Origin: Actinomadura sp. CNU-125
GTDB lineage: Bacteria > Actinomycetota > Actinomycetes > Streptosporangiales > Streptosporangiaceae
DNA: 54,536 bases
Reading direction: 5' to 3'
Assembly: GCF_001942465.1 (NCBI RefSeq)
Contig: NZ_MKJY01000332.1
Location: 1-54,536, forward strand
Numbering within the stretch: position 1 is the first letter of the stretch; the number at the start of each line of letters is the position of its first letter. This document shows positions 13,587 through 21,381 of the stretch, one piece after another. Below the pieces are notes generated by a model, which was not told where the DNA came from, ran no database searches, and saw only the letters and a list, made by a program, of their open reading frames with translations. Position numbers and translations under genes: made by a program.

Positions 13587-15103
13587 CGGCCGCCGACCCG
13601 CTGGAACTGGCCGAGCGGCTGTCCGGTGGCGTCCTCGCCGCCGCCCGGGCGAACCGCTCGCCGGAGGCGCCGGGGACGGACGAGCGAGTGCTGGACCAAC
13701 TCGTCACCGCCTGCCGGGCGCCGGACGCCGTCGACCTGCTCGGGCTCCCGGACCGCACCGCGAGCCTCCCCGACCTCCTCCGTGAGACCCGGTCCTCTCC
13801 CCCGACGCCCGCCGAGATCGCCGGTGTGATCGACCGCCTGACCGGGCTGCTGGCTCGCGATCGTCCGCTGCTGCTGGCCGTCCTGTTCTCGCCCGGCTCG
13901 CTGCTGAAGCGGCTGCCGGAGATCGCCGGGGAGGACGGCTGGTCCGAGCTGTGCTGGGTGCTGCTGTGCTGGCTTTCCGAAGCAGCCTGGGACTGCGTGT
14001 CCGCGCCCACCCGAGAGGCCGACCGGCGACATTTCCTCCCGCTCGCCGCCCGGCTGCGCTTCCTCGTGCTCAGCGAGCCGATGCGCCACCGCGCCGACAT
14101 GAACAGCCCCTGGCTGGAGCACTACGCCCCCGAACTGGCGAACCATTACGACGTGTACGCGGCCGCCTTCGGTGAAGACACCTGGTTCGACCTGCTCGGC
14201 CGGTGCCGGGAAGCAAGGTGGAACTGGCAGGCGCAGCTCGACGCCCACCAGACCGCGCCACTGCTCGCCCAGGCGGGCGCCTCCGAGATCGAACGGGAAC
14301 TGGGCCTGCTGGCGTTCCGGACGGGCCGCGCCGGACGTCCGCTGGTCCTGTCCCCGAAGCCACTGGACGAGTCGGATGGGGTCGGCGCGGACGACCGGGC
14401 CGTCATCGCGGAGATCACCGACCGGCACCTGCTGCCCCGCTTCCAGCTCGGCAGGGTCCTCGCCCTGGCCTCGGCCGCTCCGCTGCGGTGGTCGCTCGCC
14501 CTGACCGTCCTGCCGTTGGCTCCGGCGGCCGCCGCCGTCACGCTCGCCATCCTGGGTCGCTTCACCGCGGCGGCACAGACAGCGCTCGGCTGCTACGCGC
14601 TGATCGGACTCGTCACGGTCGTGGGCGGAGCGCGGATGTCCGCGCTGTGGCTGCTGCGGGTTCCCGCCGCGTCCGCAGTGGGCCTCGTCGTGCTCCTCGC
14701 CCTGCATCCGACCTGGTGGAACGTTCCCAAAGGCGGGTGGGGAACGCCGCTGGCGTTACTGGCGCTGTCGTTCGGTTACCTGGTGATCGAGGTCCGCAAC
14801 CACGGAGTCGCCGCGGGACGGGCGATCGCACGCGCATCCGTGGTCACGGTGATCGGGGCGCTGCACGCATTCCTCGTCTCCCTCATCGGCCTGGTGGTCA
14901 TCGCGCCCGCGTACGCCGAACGTCCCGACAACGGCCCGCGGATCGCCGACTGGTTCGCCTCGGCCCCGCACAGCACGTCCTGGCAACTGCTCACCCTCGC
15001 CGCCGCGCTCTGTCTCGCGGTGGGGGTGTTCTCGCAAATCCTGTGGGAGGACCGGCCCATCACCGCCTCCCTCGCGCACACCAACTGGCGATCAGGGAGC
15101 TGA
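13583..15103 (+). CDS. Unrecognised large membrane protein embedded in the cmr operon (candidate effector)
   Basis: I do not recognise the family. The 506-residue product starts at GTG 13583 inside the stop of the CARF gene. Residues 1 to about 295 are soluble, helical and Trp-rich, with WSELCWVLLCWLSEAAWDCV, SPWLEHYAPELANHYDVYAA and EARWNWQAQLD. Residues 300-490 hold about six hydrophobic helices: 300-325, 332-350, 352-375, 386-405, 413-445 and 464-488. No enzyme motif is seen. Placement between cmr6/CARF and cmr1 with translational coupling makes a membrane effector switched on through CARF the simplest reading, parallel to known type III membrane effectors (Cam1, Csx23, CorA). This function is inference. 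Confidence 0.7.
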   Translation: MTAADPLELAERLSGGVLAAARANRSPEAPGTDERVLDQLVTACRAPDAVDLLGLPDRTASLPDLLRETRSSPPTPAEIAGVIDRLTGLLARDRPLLLAVLFSPGSLLKRLPEIAGEDGWSELCWVLLCWLSEAAWDCVSAPTREADRRHFLPLAARLRFLVLSEPMRHRADMNSPWLEHYAPELANHYDVYAAAFGEDTWFDLLGRCREARWNWQAQLDAHQTAPLLAQAGASEIERELGLLAFRTGRAGRPLVLSPKPLDESDGVGADDRAVIAEITDRHLLPRFQLGRVLALASAAPLRWSLALTVLPLAPAAAAVTLAILGRFTAAAQTALGCYALIGLVTVVGGARMSALWLLRVPAASAVGLVVLLALHPTWWNVPKGGWGTPLALLALSFGYLVIEVRNHGVAAGRAIARASVVTVIGALHAFLVSLIGLVVIAPAYAERPDNGPRIADWFASAPHSTSWQLLTLAAALCLAVGVFSQILWEDRPITASLAHTNWRSGS

Positions 15104-15107
15104 CCCG

Positions 15108-16381
15108 ATGCCGTGGCTCACGCTGAGACTGCAAGTCACCACTCCGCTGTTCAACGGCGCGCCTGACGTCGGTGACACGGACGGCACCGGGGTCCGCGTC
15201 CCGTCCGTCCGGGGAGCCATGCGGTGGTGGTTCCGCGCGCTGGCCGGCGGGCTCGTCGGCCCCGACCTGGAGCTCCTCTGGCGGTTGGAACGCAAGGTCT
15301 TCGGCGGAGCGACGACCGGAGACAAGGGCGTCCCGTCCCCGATCCGGCTCCGCATCCCCGAGCAACCGTCGCTCACCCTCGCGAACGCCCGGCACGACTT
15401 CCTGCCCGGCCCGCAGGCGACCCCTCGAGAACGCTCCGAGCACAACGGCTACTGGATCGTGTACCTGCTCGGGCAAGGGCTCGGCAACCTCCGCGAATGC
15501 TCGCTGCGCCGCCCCTACGTCGCCGCCGGGCAAGAGTTCGACCTCAAGATCGACGTCGGCGGCGGCCCCCACGCCGCGCTCGCCCTGGCGTCCCTCTGGC
15601 TGACCTGCGCCTACGGCGGTGTCGGATCCCGAATCCGGCGCGGCTTCGGTGGCCTACGAATCATCGGCTCGTCCGGCGCGCTCCCCGAACCGTGGACCCC
15701 GCAGTCCATCCTGACCCCCGGCCTGGAGCACTACACGGATCTACGGCACCTATGGCCGAAGGACCCCATCGTGGCCTGTATGAACCCCACGTCTCCCTCA
15801 TCGAGTCGGAACGCGGGCGGGCCGTCCCGGACGCGTGGCGGCAACCACCGCCGTTCCCGGTACTCAGCCGGAAGTACACCACCGCCGGGCTCAGCGGCGA
15901 CGCCCCATTCACCACGTGGGACTCCCTGCTCAGCCACGCAGGCGAGCAACTACGCCTCTTCCGGGGAAGCGAGGAGCATCCCGACGTCCGCTACACACCG
16001 CGCGTGAAGACTCCCGAATGGGAGGGAACCGTCCACGGCGACTCGAACCGATTCCCGGTCGGCGCACTCGGCTTGCCCGTCGTCTACAAGGACGGTTACG
16101 TCGTCAACGCCTGGGGCGACAAGGAGCATCGCCGCGCGTCGCCACTGTGGCTGCGCCCCGTCGGTTCCCCCGGCGACCTGCGCCTCTTCTCCTTCGCCTT
16201 CCTCGGCGACTTCCTACCGGGGCCGAACGCCCCGGAAGTCCGGCTCCGCCGCCGCGGTGGCCCCGCCCGTCCGCTCCACGTCACCACCGAGGACGTCCGG
16301 ACGCTCGCCCAAATCTGGATCGACCAACTCGCGAAGCCCGAGTGGGAGTGGTTCCCTCCCGACAGCCGTCCGACCCCATAG
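15108..16381 (+). CDS. cmr1: Type III-B RAMP protein Cmr1 (one frame change near 15770)
   Basis: Cap subunit of the Cmr complex, about 424 residues with one base restored. The N-terminal half has LRLQVTTPLFNGAPD, VPSVRGAMRWWFRALAGGLV and RKVFGGAT, the Cmr1 RAMP signature, then GSRIRRGFGGLRI as glycine-rich loop. Near 15770 the frame changes and the C-terminal half follows: NRFPVGALGLPVVYKDGYVV, RRASPLWLRPVGSPGDLRLF and SFAFLGDFLPGP, typical of Cmr1. The change equals one missing base. The gene is last in the operon, separated from the other RAMP genes by the CARF and membrane genes, 4 bases after the latter. Confidence 0.9.
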
Positions 16382-16407
16382 CCGCGCTCGGCGATAACAG
16401 CCAGCCC

Positions 16408-16911
16408 TCATTGTCGAGGCGTCATGGTGCGCACAAGCGCGGCAAGTTCGCGGTCGGGACTGACGTGCCTGGCATACAGCGGACTGCAAGGTGTGGTGGC
16501 CAGCAGGAGAGCGACCTCGAGCAAGTCCGGGTCCGGAACACGACCGCGGTGGGCGTTGGCCAGATGGGTGAACTCCGTCATGACGCCAACGACGCTGCGG
16601 TTGGCGGTCTTGCCGAGGCGCCACTCGCGCATGCGACGCTCTTCCTCCTCGATGACCTCCCGCGGCGTTCGATGTGCGGCGAGTACGGCAGCGGCCTGCG
16701 CAGGAAGCCTGTCCAGCAGGGTCGCTACGGGAGCCAAGGGCATCAGCACCGGAAGAAGTGTCGCTTCGTTGACGAACAGCGCCACCTGAGGCTTCCAGAA
16801 CAGAGCGGTCGCATACCACTGACCCAGCAGAGTGGTCGACCGGTCCTCCTCGCCGAGGTCGGGCGGGCCGGCGCGGTCGAGCAGCTTCTTCGTCGCACGC
16901 ACGATCAGCAC
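16408..16911 (-). CDS. DUF6933-type conserved protein
   Basis: The 167-residue product matches my memory of an actinobacterial family annotated as DUF6933: LIVRATKKLLDRAGPPDLGE, then ERSTTLLG-like DRSTTLLGQWYATALFWKPQ, FVNEATLLPVLMPLAPVATL and RLGKTANRSVVGVMTEFTHL. It has no known activity, no signal peptide and no membrane helices. It is transcribed toward the end of the cmr operon (convergent, 26-base gap) and away from the XRE cassette. Such genes are scattered in actinomycete genomes and are not known to be tied to CRISPR, so it is probably a passenger. The family number should be checked. Confidence 0.75.
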   Translation of the reverse strand: MLIVRATKKLLDRAGPPDLGEEDRSTTLLGQWYATALFWKPQVALFVNEATLLPVLMPLAPVATLLDRLPAQAAAVLAAHRTPREVIEEEERRMREWRLGKTANRSVVGVMTEFTHLANAHRGRVPDPDLLEVALLLATTPCSPLYARHVSPDRELAALVRTMTPRQ

Positions 16912-17071
16912 CCGCCCATCCTCCTACACCAGCGCCTCTGCATTCGGGTACCGGCCTCTGGCCGATGATCTCGATAAGCCGTCCGCCACCTCGACACAGC
17001 CGCACGGACCGGCCTCCGAGACTGGAGGTGAGAAGACCTCACAGTTGCCGGTAATGCTGGACGGAACTAGA

Positions 17072-17100
17072 CTGAATCACAGAGCGATATAGTGATTCAG
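17072..17100. promoter_or_regulatory. Palindromic operator CTGAATCAC ... GTGATTCAG before the XRE gene
   Basis: Nine-base perfect arms at 17072-17080 and 17092-17100 with an 11-base centre (AGAGCGATATA). The right arm ends 8 bases before the XRE start codon and overlaps the expected promoter/ribosome-site zone, as expected for self-repression by a dimeric XRE protein. The AT-rich centre (GCGATATAGTG) may hold the -10 element. Confidence 0.75.
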
Positions 17101-17108
17101 GGGTGGTC

Positions 17109-17447
17109 ATGGCAACGACGGACGTCGGCGTGCTGATCGAGCGCGCCCGCGTGGCGGCTGGGCTGAGCCAGCGTGCCCTCGCGAATGCAACGGGCATCTC
17201 CCAGTCCACTCTCTCCCGGATCATTTCCGGAGACAGGGTGGCGAAGATGCCGGAGATTGTGCAGATCGCTCAGGCGACCGGCCACACGATCCCGCAACTG
17301 ACCGGCACCGGGACGGTGACGGAGCGCGTGCAGTACGCGGCGCGGGCAACGAATGGCTGCGGTATGGAGGGGATGCGCGAGGCGCTGCTGGGCTTCCTCG
17401 AACTGAACGACTACCTGGACGACCAGGCCGTTCCCGCGACGGTCTGA
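17109..17447 (+). CDS. XRE-family helix-turn-helix regulator
   Basis: The 112-residue protein has one XRE DNA-binding domain at about residues 8-60: LIERARVAAGLSQRALANAT with GISQSTLSRIISGDR as the helix-turn-helix. The C-terminal part (GMREALLGFLELNDYLDDQA) is probably a dimer helix. ATG 17109 is chosen over GTG 17103 because AGGGGTGG at 17099-17106 fits a ribosome site. The palindrome just upstream is its probable binding site. It forms a pair with the following ImmA/IrrE peptidase, which commonly cleaves the neighbouring XRE repressor. Confidence 0.88.
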   Translation: MATTDVGVLIERARVAAGLSQRALANATGISQSTLSRIISGDRVAKMPEIVQIAQATGHTIPQLTGTGTVTERVQYAARATNGCGMEGMREALLGFLELNDYLDDQAVPATV

Positions 17448-17465
17448 TCTGGAGACCGGAGCACG

Positions 17466-18314
17466 GTGAACACCGAAACGGAAGGCCGCATCGCCGCGCA
17501 GCAATTCCGTCGTGAGCATCGCCTGGGGGTGCAGCCGCTCGGGGACCTGGTGACGGTCATCGAGCAAACGACGGGGGTGGACGTGGCGGTACTCGACGCG
17601 GGTCCGGACGAGCACGGCCTGGCGATGCGAGACCCGGATCGCGGGGTCGTGTTCATCGGGGTCGCACGTACCGAGAACCCGATGCGGCAGCGCAGCACAC
17701 TCGCTCACGAACTCGCCCATGTCCTCTTCGAGGACTGGATCGACGCTGAGGTGGGAGACTGGAGCGAGCCATCTCCGAGGGAGGACAGGTGCCGCGCCTT
17801 CGCCCGGCACCTCCTCGTCCCCGTCGAGGGGGTGCGCGAGTTCCTGCAAGACCGGCAGGAGTTGACCTTGGCGTCGCTGTCGGCAGTGGTACAGCGGTTC
17901 CTGGTATCTCCTGCAATCGCCGCGATCGCCCTTGAGCAGGCCGGATATATTGACCACGCGACCAGCGAGCAGTGGGGTGAGTTCTACACTCCCCAACTGG
18001 CGGCCCGGTTCGGGTGGATCGACCAGTACCACGCGTTGCAGGCCGAATCCGGTAAGCGGCGGACACCGCAGCGGCTACTCGCTCGTGCGATCAACGGCTA
18101 CGCGATCGGAGTGCTGCCCGCTCAGGCCATAGCCACCCTGCGAGGCGTCACGCTTGCGGAAGCCGAGGCCGACCTGCGCGAGGCTGGCGTCGAGCCCGCC
18201 AACTCCACTGTCACCTGGGCCAGGGCCGCCGATCTTCCCGATGTGGACGTCGACCTGTCCGACCTGGACGACGCCACAGGGGACGACGACGGGGCCGGGC
18301 GGGACGCAGGGTGA
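17466..18314 (+). CDS. ImmA/IrrE-family metallopeptidase
   Basis: The 282-residue zinc peptidase has HELAH at residues 81-85 in RSTLAHELAHVLFEDWIDAE, then ARHLLVPVEGVREFL, the standard ImmA/IrrE (DUF955) layout. Such enzymes cleave a partner XRE repressor under stress or phage signals. The segment VGDWSEPSPREDRCRAFARH holds the likely third metal ligand. The C-terminal 100 residues carry a helical region (RTPQRLLARAINGYAIGVLP) and an acidic tail (DVDVDLSDLDDATGDDDGA). It starts at GTG 17466, 18 bases after the XRE stop, and overlaps the next gene. Confidence 0.9.
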   Translation: MNTETEGRIAAQQFRREHRLGVQPLGDLVTVIEQTTGVDVAVLDAGPDEHGLAMRDPDRGVVFIGVARTENPMRQRSTLAHELAHVLFEDWIDAEVGDWSEPSPREDRCRAFARHLLVPVEGVREFLQDRQELTLASLSAVVQRFLVSPAIAAIALEQAGYIDHATSEQWGEFYTPQLAARFGWIDQYHALQAESGKRRTPQRLLARAINGYAIGVLPAQAIATLRGVTLAEAEADLREAGVEPANSTVTWARAADLPDVDVDLSDLDDATGDDDGAGRDAG

Positions 18315-18930
18315 GTCACCGGCCCATCATCGACGCGGTCCCGGACTGAATTTCTTCTCCATCAACAAGGAGCGCCTCCTCATCGGGACTCTCGGGCCCC
18401 TGTGCGCACCGGAGACCGTCAGGGACGAACTGCTCCGCAAGTCCAGACAGGACAGCCGGTTCCGGAATGCCGAGAGGGTCTGGAACAAGCTGCCCGAACG
18501 CTACATGCAGGTCCTCTCCGACGACGTGACCCCGGAGCTGGCAGCAGTCGTCCACCGAATCACCCGGCTCCCCATGGAGGAGCGGCTGCGGCAGTCGAAG
18601 GATCTCGGTGAGACGATGGTGATCGCGCATGCGGTCGTCGCCGCCGAAGCCGGCCACAACGTAATCGTGCTGATCGATGACGGACCCGGCGCGCGTATCG
18701 CAGAGGCGGAAACCAACCGGCTGCGCCTTCTCGGCGACGGCGGCACCCCGGTCGGGGCCTTGCGTCTGGCCAGCACTCTGACCGTCCTGGAGAAGGCCGC
18801 AGGCGGGCAGTACCTTCCGGACCGCGGAGCGATGCGCACCGTCTACGACCGCCTCCGCCAACTCGATGACGGACTGCCGCCCCTCGAAGCCACCAACCTC
18901 TTGTCCGCTGCCCTTTGGCCTTCCCAGTGA
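18311..18930 (+). CDS. PIN-like nuclease, third gene of the XRE/ImmA cassette (frame change near 18340)
   Basis: From GTG 18311 the protein begins VSHRPIIDA and then hits a stop; adding one G in GCGGTCCC restores IIDAGPGLNFFSINKERLLI, after which the frame is open to 18930, about 206 residues in all. Conserved acids fit a PIN-like fold: D in IIDAGP, E in DLGETMVIAHAVVAAEAG, and D in NVIVLIDDGPGAR. PIN-like proteins cut single-stranded RNA and are often toxins. Overlapping the ImmA/IrrE gene by 4 bases, it is probably the effector of a switch held off by the XRE repressor and released by the peptidase. The effector role is inference; the nuclease fold is moderately supported. Confidence 0.7.
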
Positions 18931-19105
18931 CCTCACCGCCCCTCCCCGGCCAGGTCCGTTGAGATGCTGTAGCGGTGTCCGCTCCAAGATCGACCGTGGT
19001 CATTTCAGCGAACCACCGATGTTTCATGCACGACCGGAGGTTCGCTGCAAACAAGCCCCACGCACAGCCGTCGAAGCACCACCCGGCCAGCGGCTTTACC
19101 ATGGG
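18931..19105 (+). promoter_or_regulatory. Probable leader of the 30-bp-repeat CRISPR array
   Basis: A 175-bp non-coding stretch lies left of the array, on the side of its best-conserved repeats, where a leader is expected. It is less GC-rich in places (GTGGTCATTTCAGCGAACC, ATGTTTCATGCACGACCG). No similarity to leaders 1-3 is visible and no clear promoter can be named. Confidence 0.45.
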
Positions 19106-19470
19106 GTCCTCATCGCCCCTACGAGGGATCGCAACTTGTGGTCGTGCCACCAGCGGGCGTAGGCCCAGTTGAGTCCTCATCGCCCCTACGAGGGATCGCA
19201 ACTCCGGCTTGCCGAGCGCCTCCTGCATGGCCGCGATGCGTCCTCATCGCCCCTACGAGGGATCGCAACAGGTCGGGCCAGGTGATGTCGATGGTGCGGT
19301 CGGTGTCCTCATCACCCCTATGAGGGATCGCAACGCGAGGGGGACGATGTGGTCGATGTCCAGCCCTCTGGGTGCCTCATCGCCCCTACGGGGATCGCAA
19401 CTTCTCCACGAGAATAAGCCCGATCCGCTGTTCCTTGGCCGGTCCTCATTGCCCCACGACGACCGTATGC
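19106..19470 (+). CRISPR. Second-type CRISPR array, 30-bp repeats, no adjacent cas genes
   Basis: Repeats lie at 19106-19135, 19173-19202, 19240-19269 (identical), 19305-19334 (two changes), 19372-19401 (one insertion, one deletion) and a broken one at 19442-19470. Repeats begin GTCCTCATCGCCCCTACGAG and end GGATCGCAAC. Spacers are 37, 37, 35, 37 and 40 bp. Decay increases to the right, so the leader is on the left and transcription is rightward; the GCAAC 3' end fits. The repeat is unrelated to that of arrays 1-3, so it belongs to another Cas system (type I-B or III-like by length) that is not in this window. Confidence 0.93.
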
Positions 19471-19518
19471 AGCACCCGGCAACACACCAGTCCCACCGCA
19501 CCTTCACCGCTTCTATGC

Positions 19519-20139
19519 CTAGGCGATGAGATCAAGCGACGATGGGGGGTGGGTGCTCACCGGCTTGACGATGGGGGTTTCGCGGAGGACTTCGCCCAGC
19601 GTGGACTGGAGCGTATAGCCCTCCTGGGTGATCCCCACAGTGCCGAGCACCGGGTCTTCCTCGCCATACGTGAACGGCACGGTGACGATAAAGGGCTCTG
19701 CGACGGCTACAGCGACCGTGAGGGCGTCTCCTCGTGGGTCGAACTGGTCCGCCAGCCAGCCGATGGTGTCGGAGGGCACCGCGCACACGTAGACAGCCTC
19801 ACCGACACGGTTGACCGGGGTCTCTACGAGAGATCGGGCCTGGTCTGGCACCGTCAGTGCTCGCCCCAGTCTTGCGTAGACCTCTTGACGCTCCTGGCGG
19901 TGCTCGTCGAGCGCGATGCGAGTTACGAGCTCGCCTCCGGCGACGTCGTAGTGACGCTCGTGGTGTTCCACCACTTGGTACGGGCCAGGTCGATCGAAGT
20001 GGAAGGCGAGGACTTCGTCGATGCCTGCCCGCAGCTCGGACAGCGAGGAGGGGCCGTAGGCGAGCCCGGGCGCCTGCGGCGAGGACACGTACAGGCCGTC
20101 CTCGGTCGACCGGACGATCACGTGGATCGCATCAGCCAT
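19519..20139 (-). CDS. hicB: HicB-like antitoxin
   Basis: The N-terminal 60 residues show the HicB pseudo-RNase H fold (IHVIVRSTEDGLYVSSPQAP, then GLAYGPSSLSELRAGIDEVL). The remaining 140 residues carry a second region (RQERQEVYARLGRAL; GEAVYVCAVPSDTIGWLADQ) and no clear helix-turn-helix. At 206 residues it is longer than the usual 70-140. It should bind and neutralise the upstream HicA and repress the operon. The gene begins inside the end of hicA (8-base overlap) and ends close to the CRISPR array. Confidence 0.75.
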   Translation of the reverse strand: MADAIHVIVRSTEDGLYVSSPQAPGLAYGPSSLSELRAGIDEVLAFHFDRPGPYQVVEHHERHYDVAGGELVTRIALDEHRQERQEVYARLGRALTVPDQARSLVETPVNRVGEAVYVCAVPSDTIGWLADQFDPRGDALTVAVAVAEPFIVTVPFTYGEEDPVLGTVGITQEGYTLQSTLGEVLRETPIVKPVSTHPPSSLDLIA

Positions 20140-20371
20140 CCTGTGCCACCTCCGAGGTCCCCTCGAAGCTGCGCTCTGCCTGCTTCACCGGGATGCCCCG
20201 TACCTCGGTGGTTGTCAGGCTCCGCCTGTCGTGGAACGCGAAGGTGATCGGGGGTCTTCCCTCGCACTCCATCCGTCTGTGAGATCCCCGCTGGCGGACG
20301 ATCTCATACCCGAGCTTCTGCAGCACCCTCAGCATGGCCGACGCCTTTAGCGAGGGAAATGGGCTAGGCAC
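20132..20371 (-). CDS. hicA: HicA-like mRNA interferase toxin
   Basis: The 79-residue product has the double-stranded RNA-binding-like HicA fold: LKASAMLRVLQKLGYEIVRQ, then RGSHRRMECEGRPPITFAFH with the catalytic His in GSHRRM, and TTTEVRGIPVKQ at the end (usual consensus RGILKQ). GTG 20371 is the longest plausible start; ATG 20335 (MLRV) would cut the first helix. Order toxin then antitoxin is normal for hicAB. Confidence 0.85.
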   Translation of the reverse strand: MPSPFPSLKASAMLRVLQKLGYEIVRQRGSHRRMECEGRPPITFAFHDRRSLTTTEVRGIPVKQAERSFEGTSEVAQDG

Positions 20372-20523
20372 GCACCGTACGGTACCGCTGGCTTTGCGTG
20401 ATGGTGGCCGGGTTGTGGCAATCCGCTCTCCAGCCGCGGAGGTGAGGCGAGGTTGGTGGGCGATAGCAGGATCGTGTCATCTGGTGGTGCCGGGTCCTTG
20501 ATGACATCTTGATGACAAACGAT

Positions 20524-20561
20524 CAAGGGCCCGGTCGGAGTAGTCTCCGATCGGGCCCTTG
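20524..20561 (-). terminator. Terminator hairpin behind tRNA-Ala
   Basis: Arms 20524-20540 and 20545-20561 pair over 17 bases with one imperfect pair and a 4-base loop (CAAGGGCCCGGTCGGAG against CTCCGATCGGGCCCTTG). It lies 13 bases after the tRNA 3' end on the minus strand. The minus strand continues with TTGATCGTTTGTC, a weak T-containing tail. Confidence 0.85.
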
Positions 20562-20574
20562 ACCTGGTGTTCCT

Positions 20575-20651
20575 TGGTGGAGCTGAGGGGATTTGAACCC
20601 CTGGCCCCCTCGATGCGAACGAGGTGCGCTACCGGACTGCGCTACAGCCCC
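20575..20651 (-). tRNA. tRNA-Ala (anticodon CGC)
   Basis: The minus strand reads GGGGCTGTAGCGCAGTCCGG and closes with CCCCTCAGCTCCACCA. A 7-bp acceptor stem (GGGGCTG/CAGCTCC, one G-T), a D-arm, anticodon stem CCTCG/CGAGG with loop TTCGCAT, and T-arm AGGGG TTCAAAT CCCCT are all present, and CCA is encoded. The anticodon is CGC, reading GCG. The gene sits at the boundary between the defence island and the conserved glpR-galU cluster. Confidence 0.93.
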
Positions 20652-20700
20652 AAGGACGTGTTTAGGTTAGCAAACTCTGGAGGGTGTTCGCGCCATCCGG

Positions 20701-21180
20701 TCACTCGCCGACGGCGCGTCGGTCGTCGGCGTACTGGTCGAAGACTTCCTCGGGGGTGGGGAGTTCGATGATCTCGGCGGGTTCGGCCGGGGCCGGTTCG
20801 GGGACGGTCTCGGCGGCGCGGCGGGCGGCGGCGGCGCGGGCGCGGGCGGTCGCCTCGCGGCGGGCGGCGTCCATGCCGACGGCGACGCGCAGGAGGGAGA
20901 GGTGGCCGGCCAGCAGGACGGCCGCGGGGGCGATGATCCACCACGGTGCGACGCCGAAGGCGGCGATGGTGACGGTGGTGGCGAGGAGGGCCGTGAGGCC
21001 CGCGGTGCGGCGGCGGCGGCGGGCGATGACCTTCGCGCGGGACGGGACGCGGCGCGGCTCCGGTTCGGTGTGCTCCTCGTCGAAGTCTTCTTGTTTCTCG
21101 CTGTCGCGGCGGAGCCACATGGGGACGAGGACGACGGCCCAGACGGCGACGATGGCGAGGTAGAGGACGGCACTGCTCAT
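20701..21180 (-). CDS. GlpR/SepX-type membrane protein
   Basis: The 159-residue protein begins SSAVLYLAIVAVWAVVLVPM then WLRRDSEKQE, the hallmark start of the actinobacterial GlpR/SepX family. Two further hydrophobic helices follow (TAGLTALLATTVTIAAFGVA and PWWIIAPAAVLLAGHLSLLR), then an Ala/Arg-rich coiled segment and an acidic tail. GlpR in Corynebacterium is the membrane receptor for the gephyrin-like Glp, and SepX in Streptomyces stabilises FtsZ rings. glp lies four genes upstream here in the same direction, supporting the assignment. It probably acts at the division septum. Confidence 0.82.
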   Translation of the reverse strand: MSSAVLYLAIVAVWAVVLVPMWLRRDSEKQEDFDEEHTEPEPRRVPSRAKVIARRRRRTAGLTALLATTVTIAAFGVAPWWIIAPAAVLLAGHLSLLRVAVGMDAARREATARARAAAARRAAETVPEPAPAEPAEIIELPTPEEVFDQYADDRRAVGE

Positions 21181-21381
21181 CGGACCACCCCCGGGGCACG
21201 CCTATGGCGCGGGCCGACTTTCGGCTCGCGCACGTGCATTGGGAGCAGGGTCACGCCCCGCACGGTACGAGCCGGTGTCAGAGGTTGACGAGCATAAGGG
21301 GCGGTGTGTCGCGAGATCGATCGCGCCGTTACTCTCCGTTTGCCGACACTTCGACGGCGCAGGATATTTACGAGGCGAAAG

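Noticed and set aside
14200..15126. Alternative plus-strand frames over the membrane protein gene
   Set aside because: Arg/Pro/Gly-rich shadow translation; the chosen frame shows organised hydrophobic helices and start/stop overlaps with neighbours.
20502..20518. Direct repeat near tRNA-Ala considered as an attachment site
   Set aside because: No copy of the tRNA 3' end, no integrase gene and no second site within the window.
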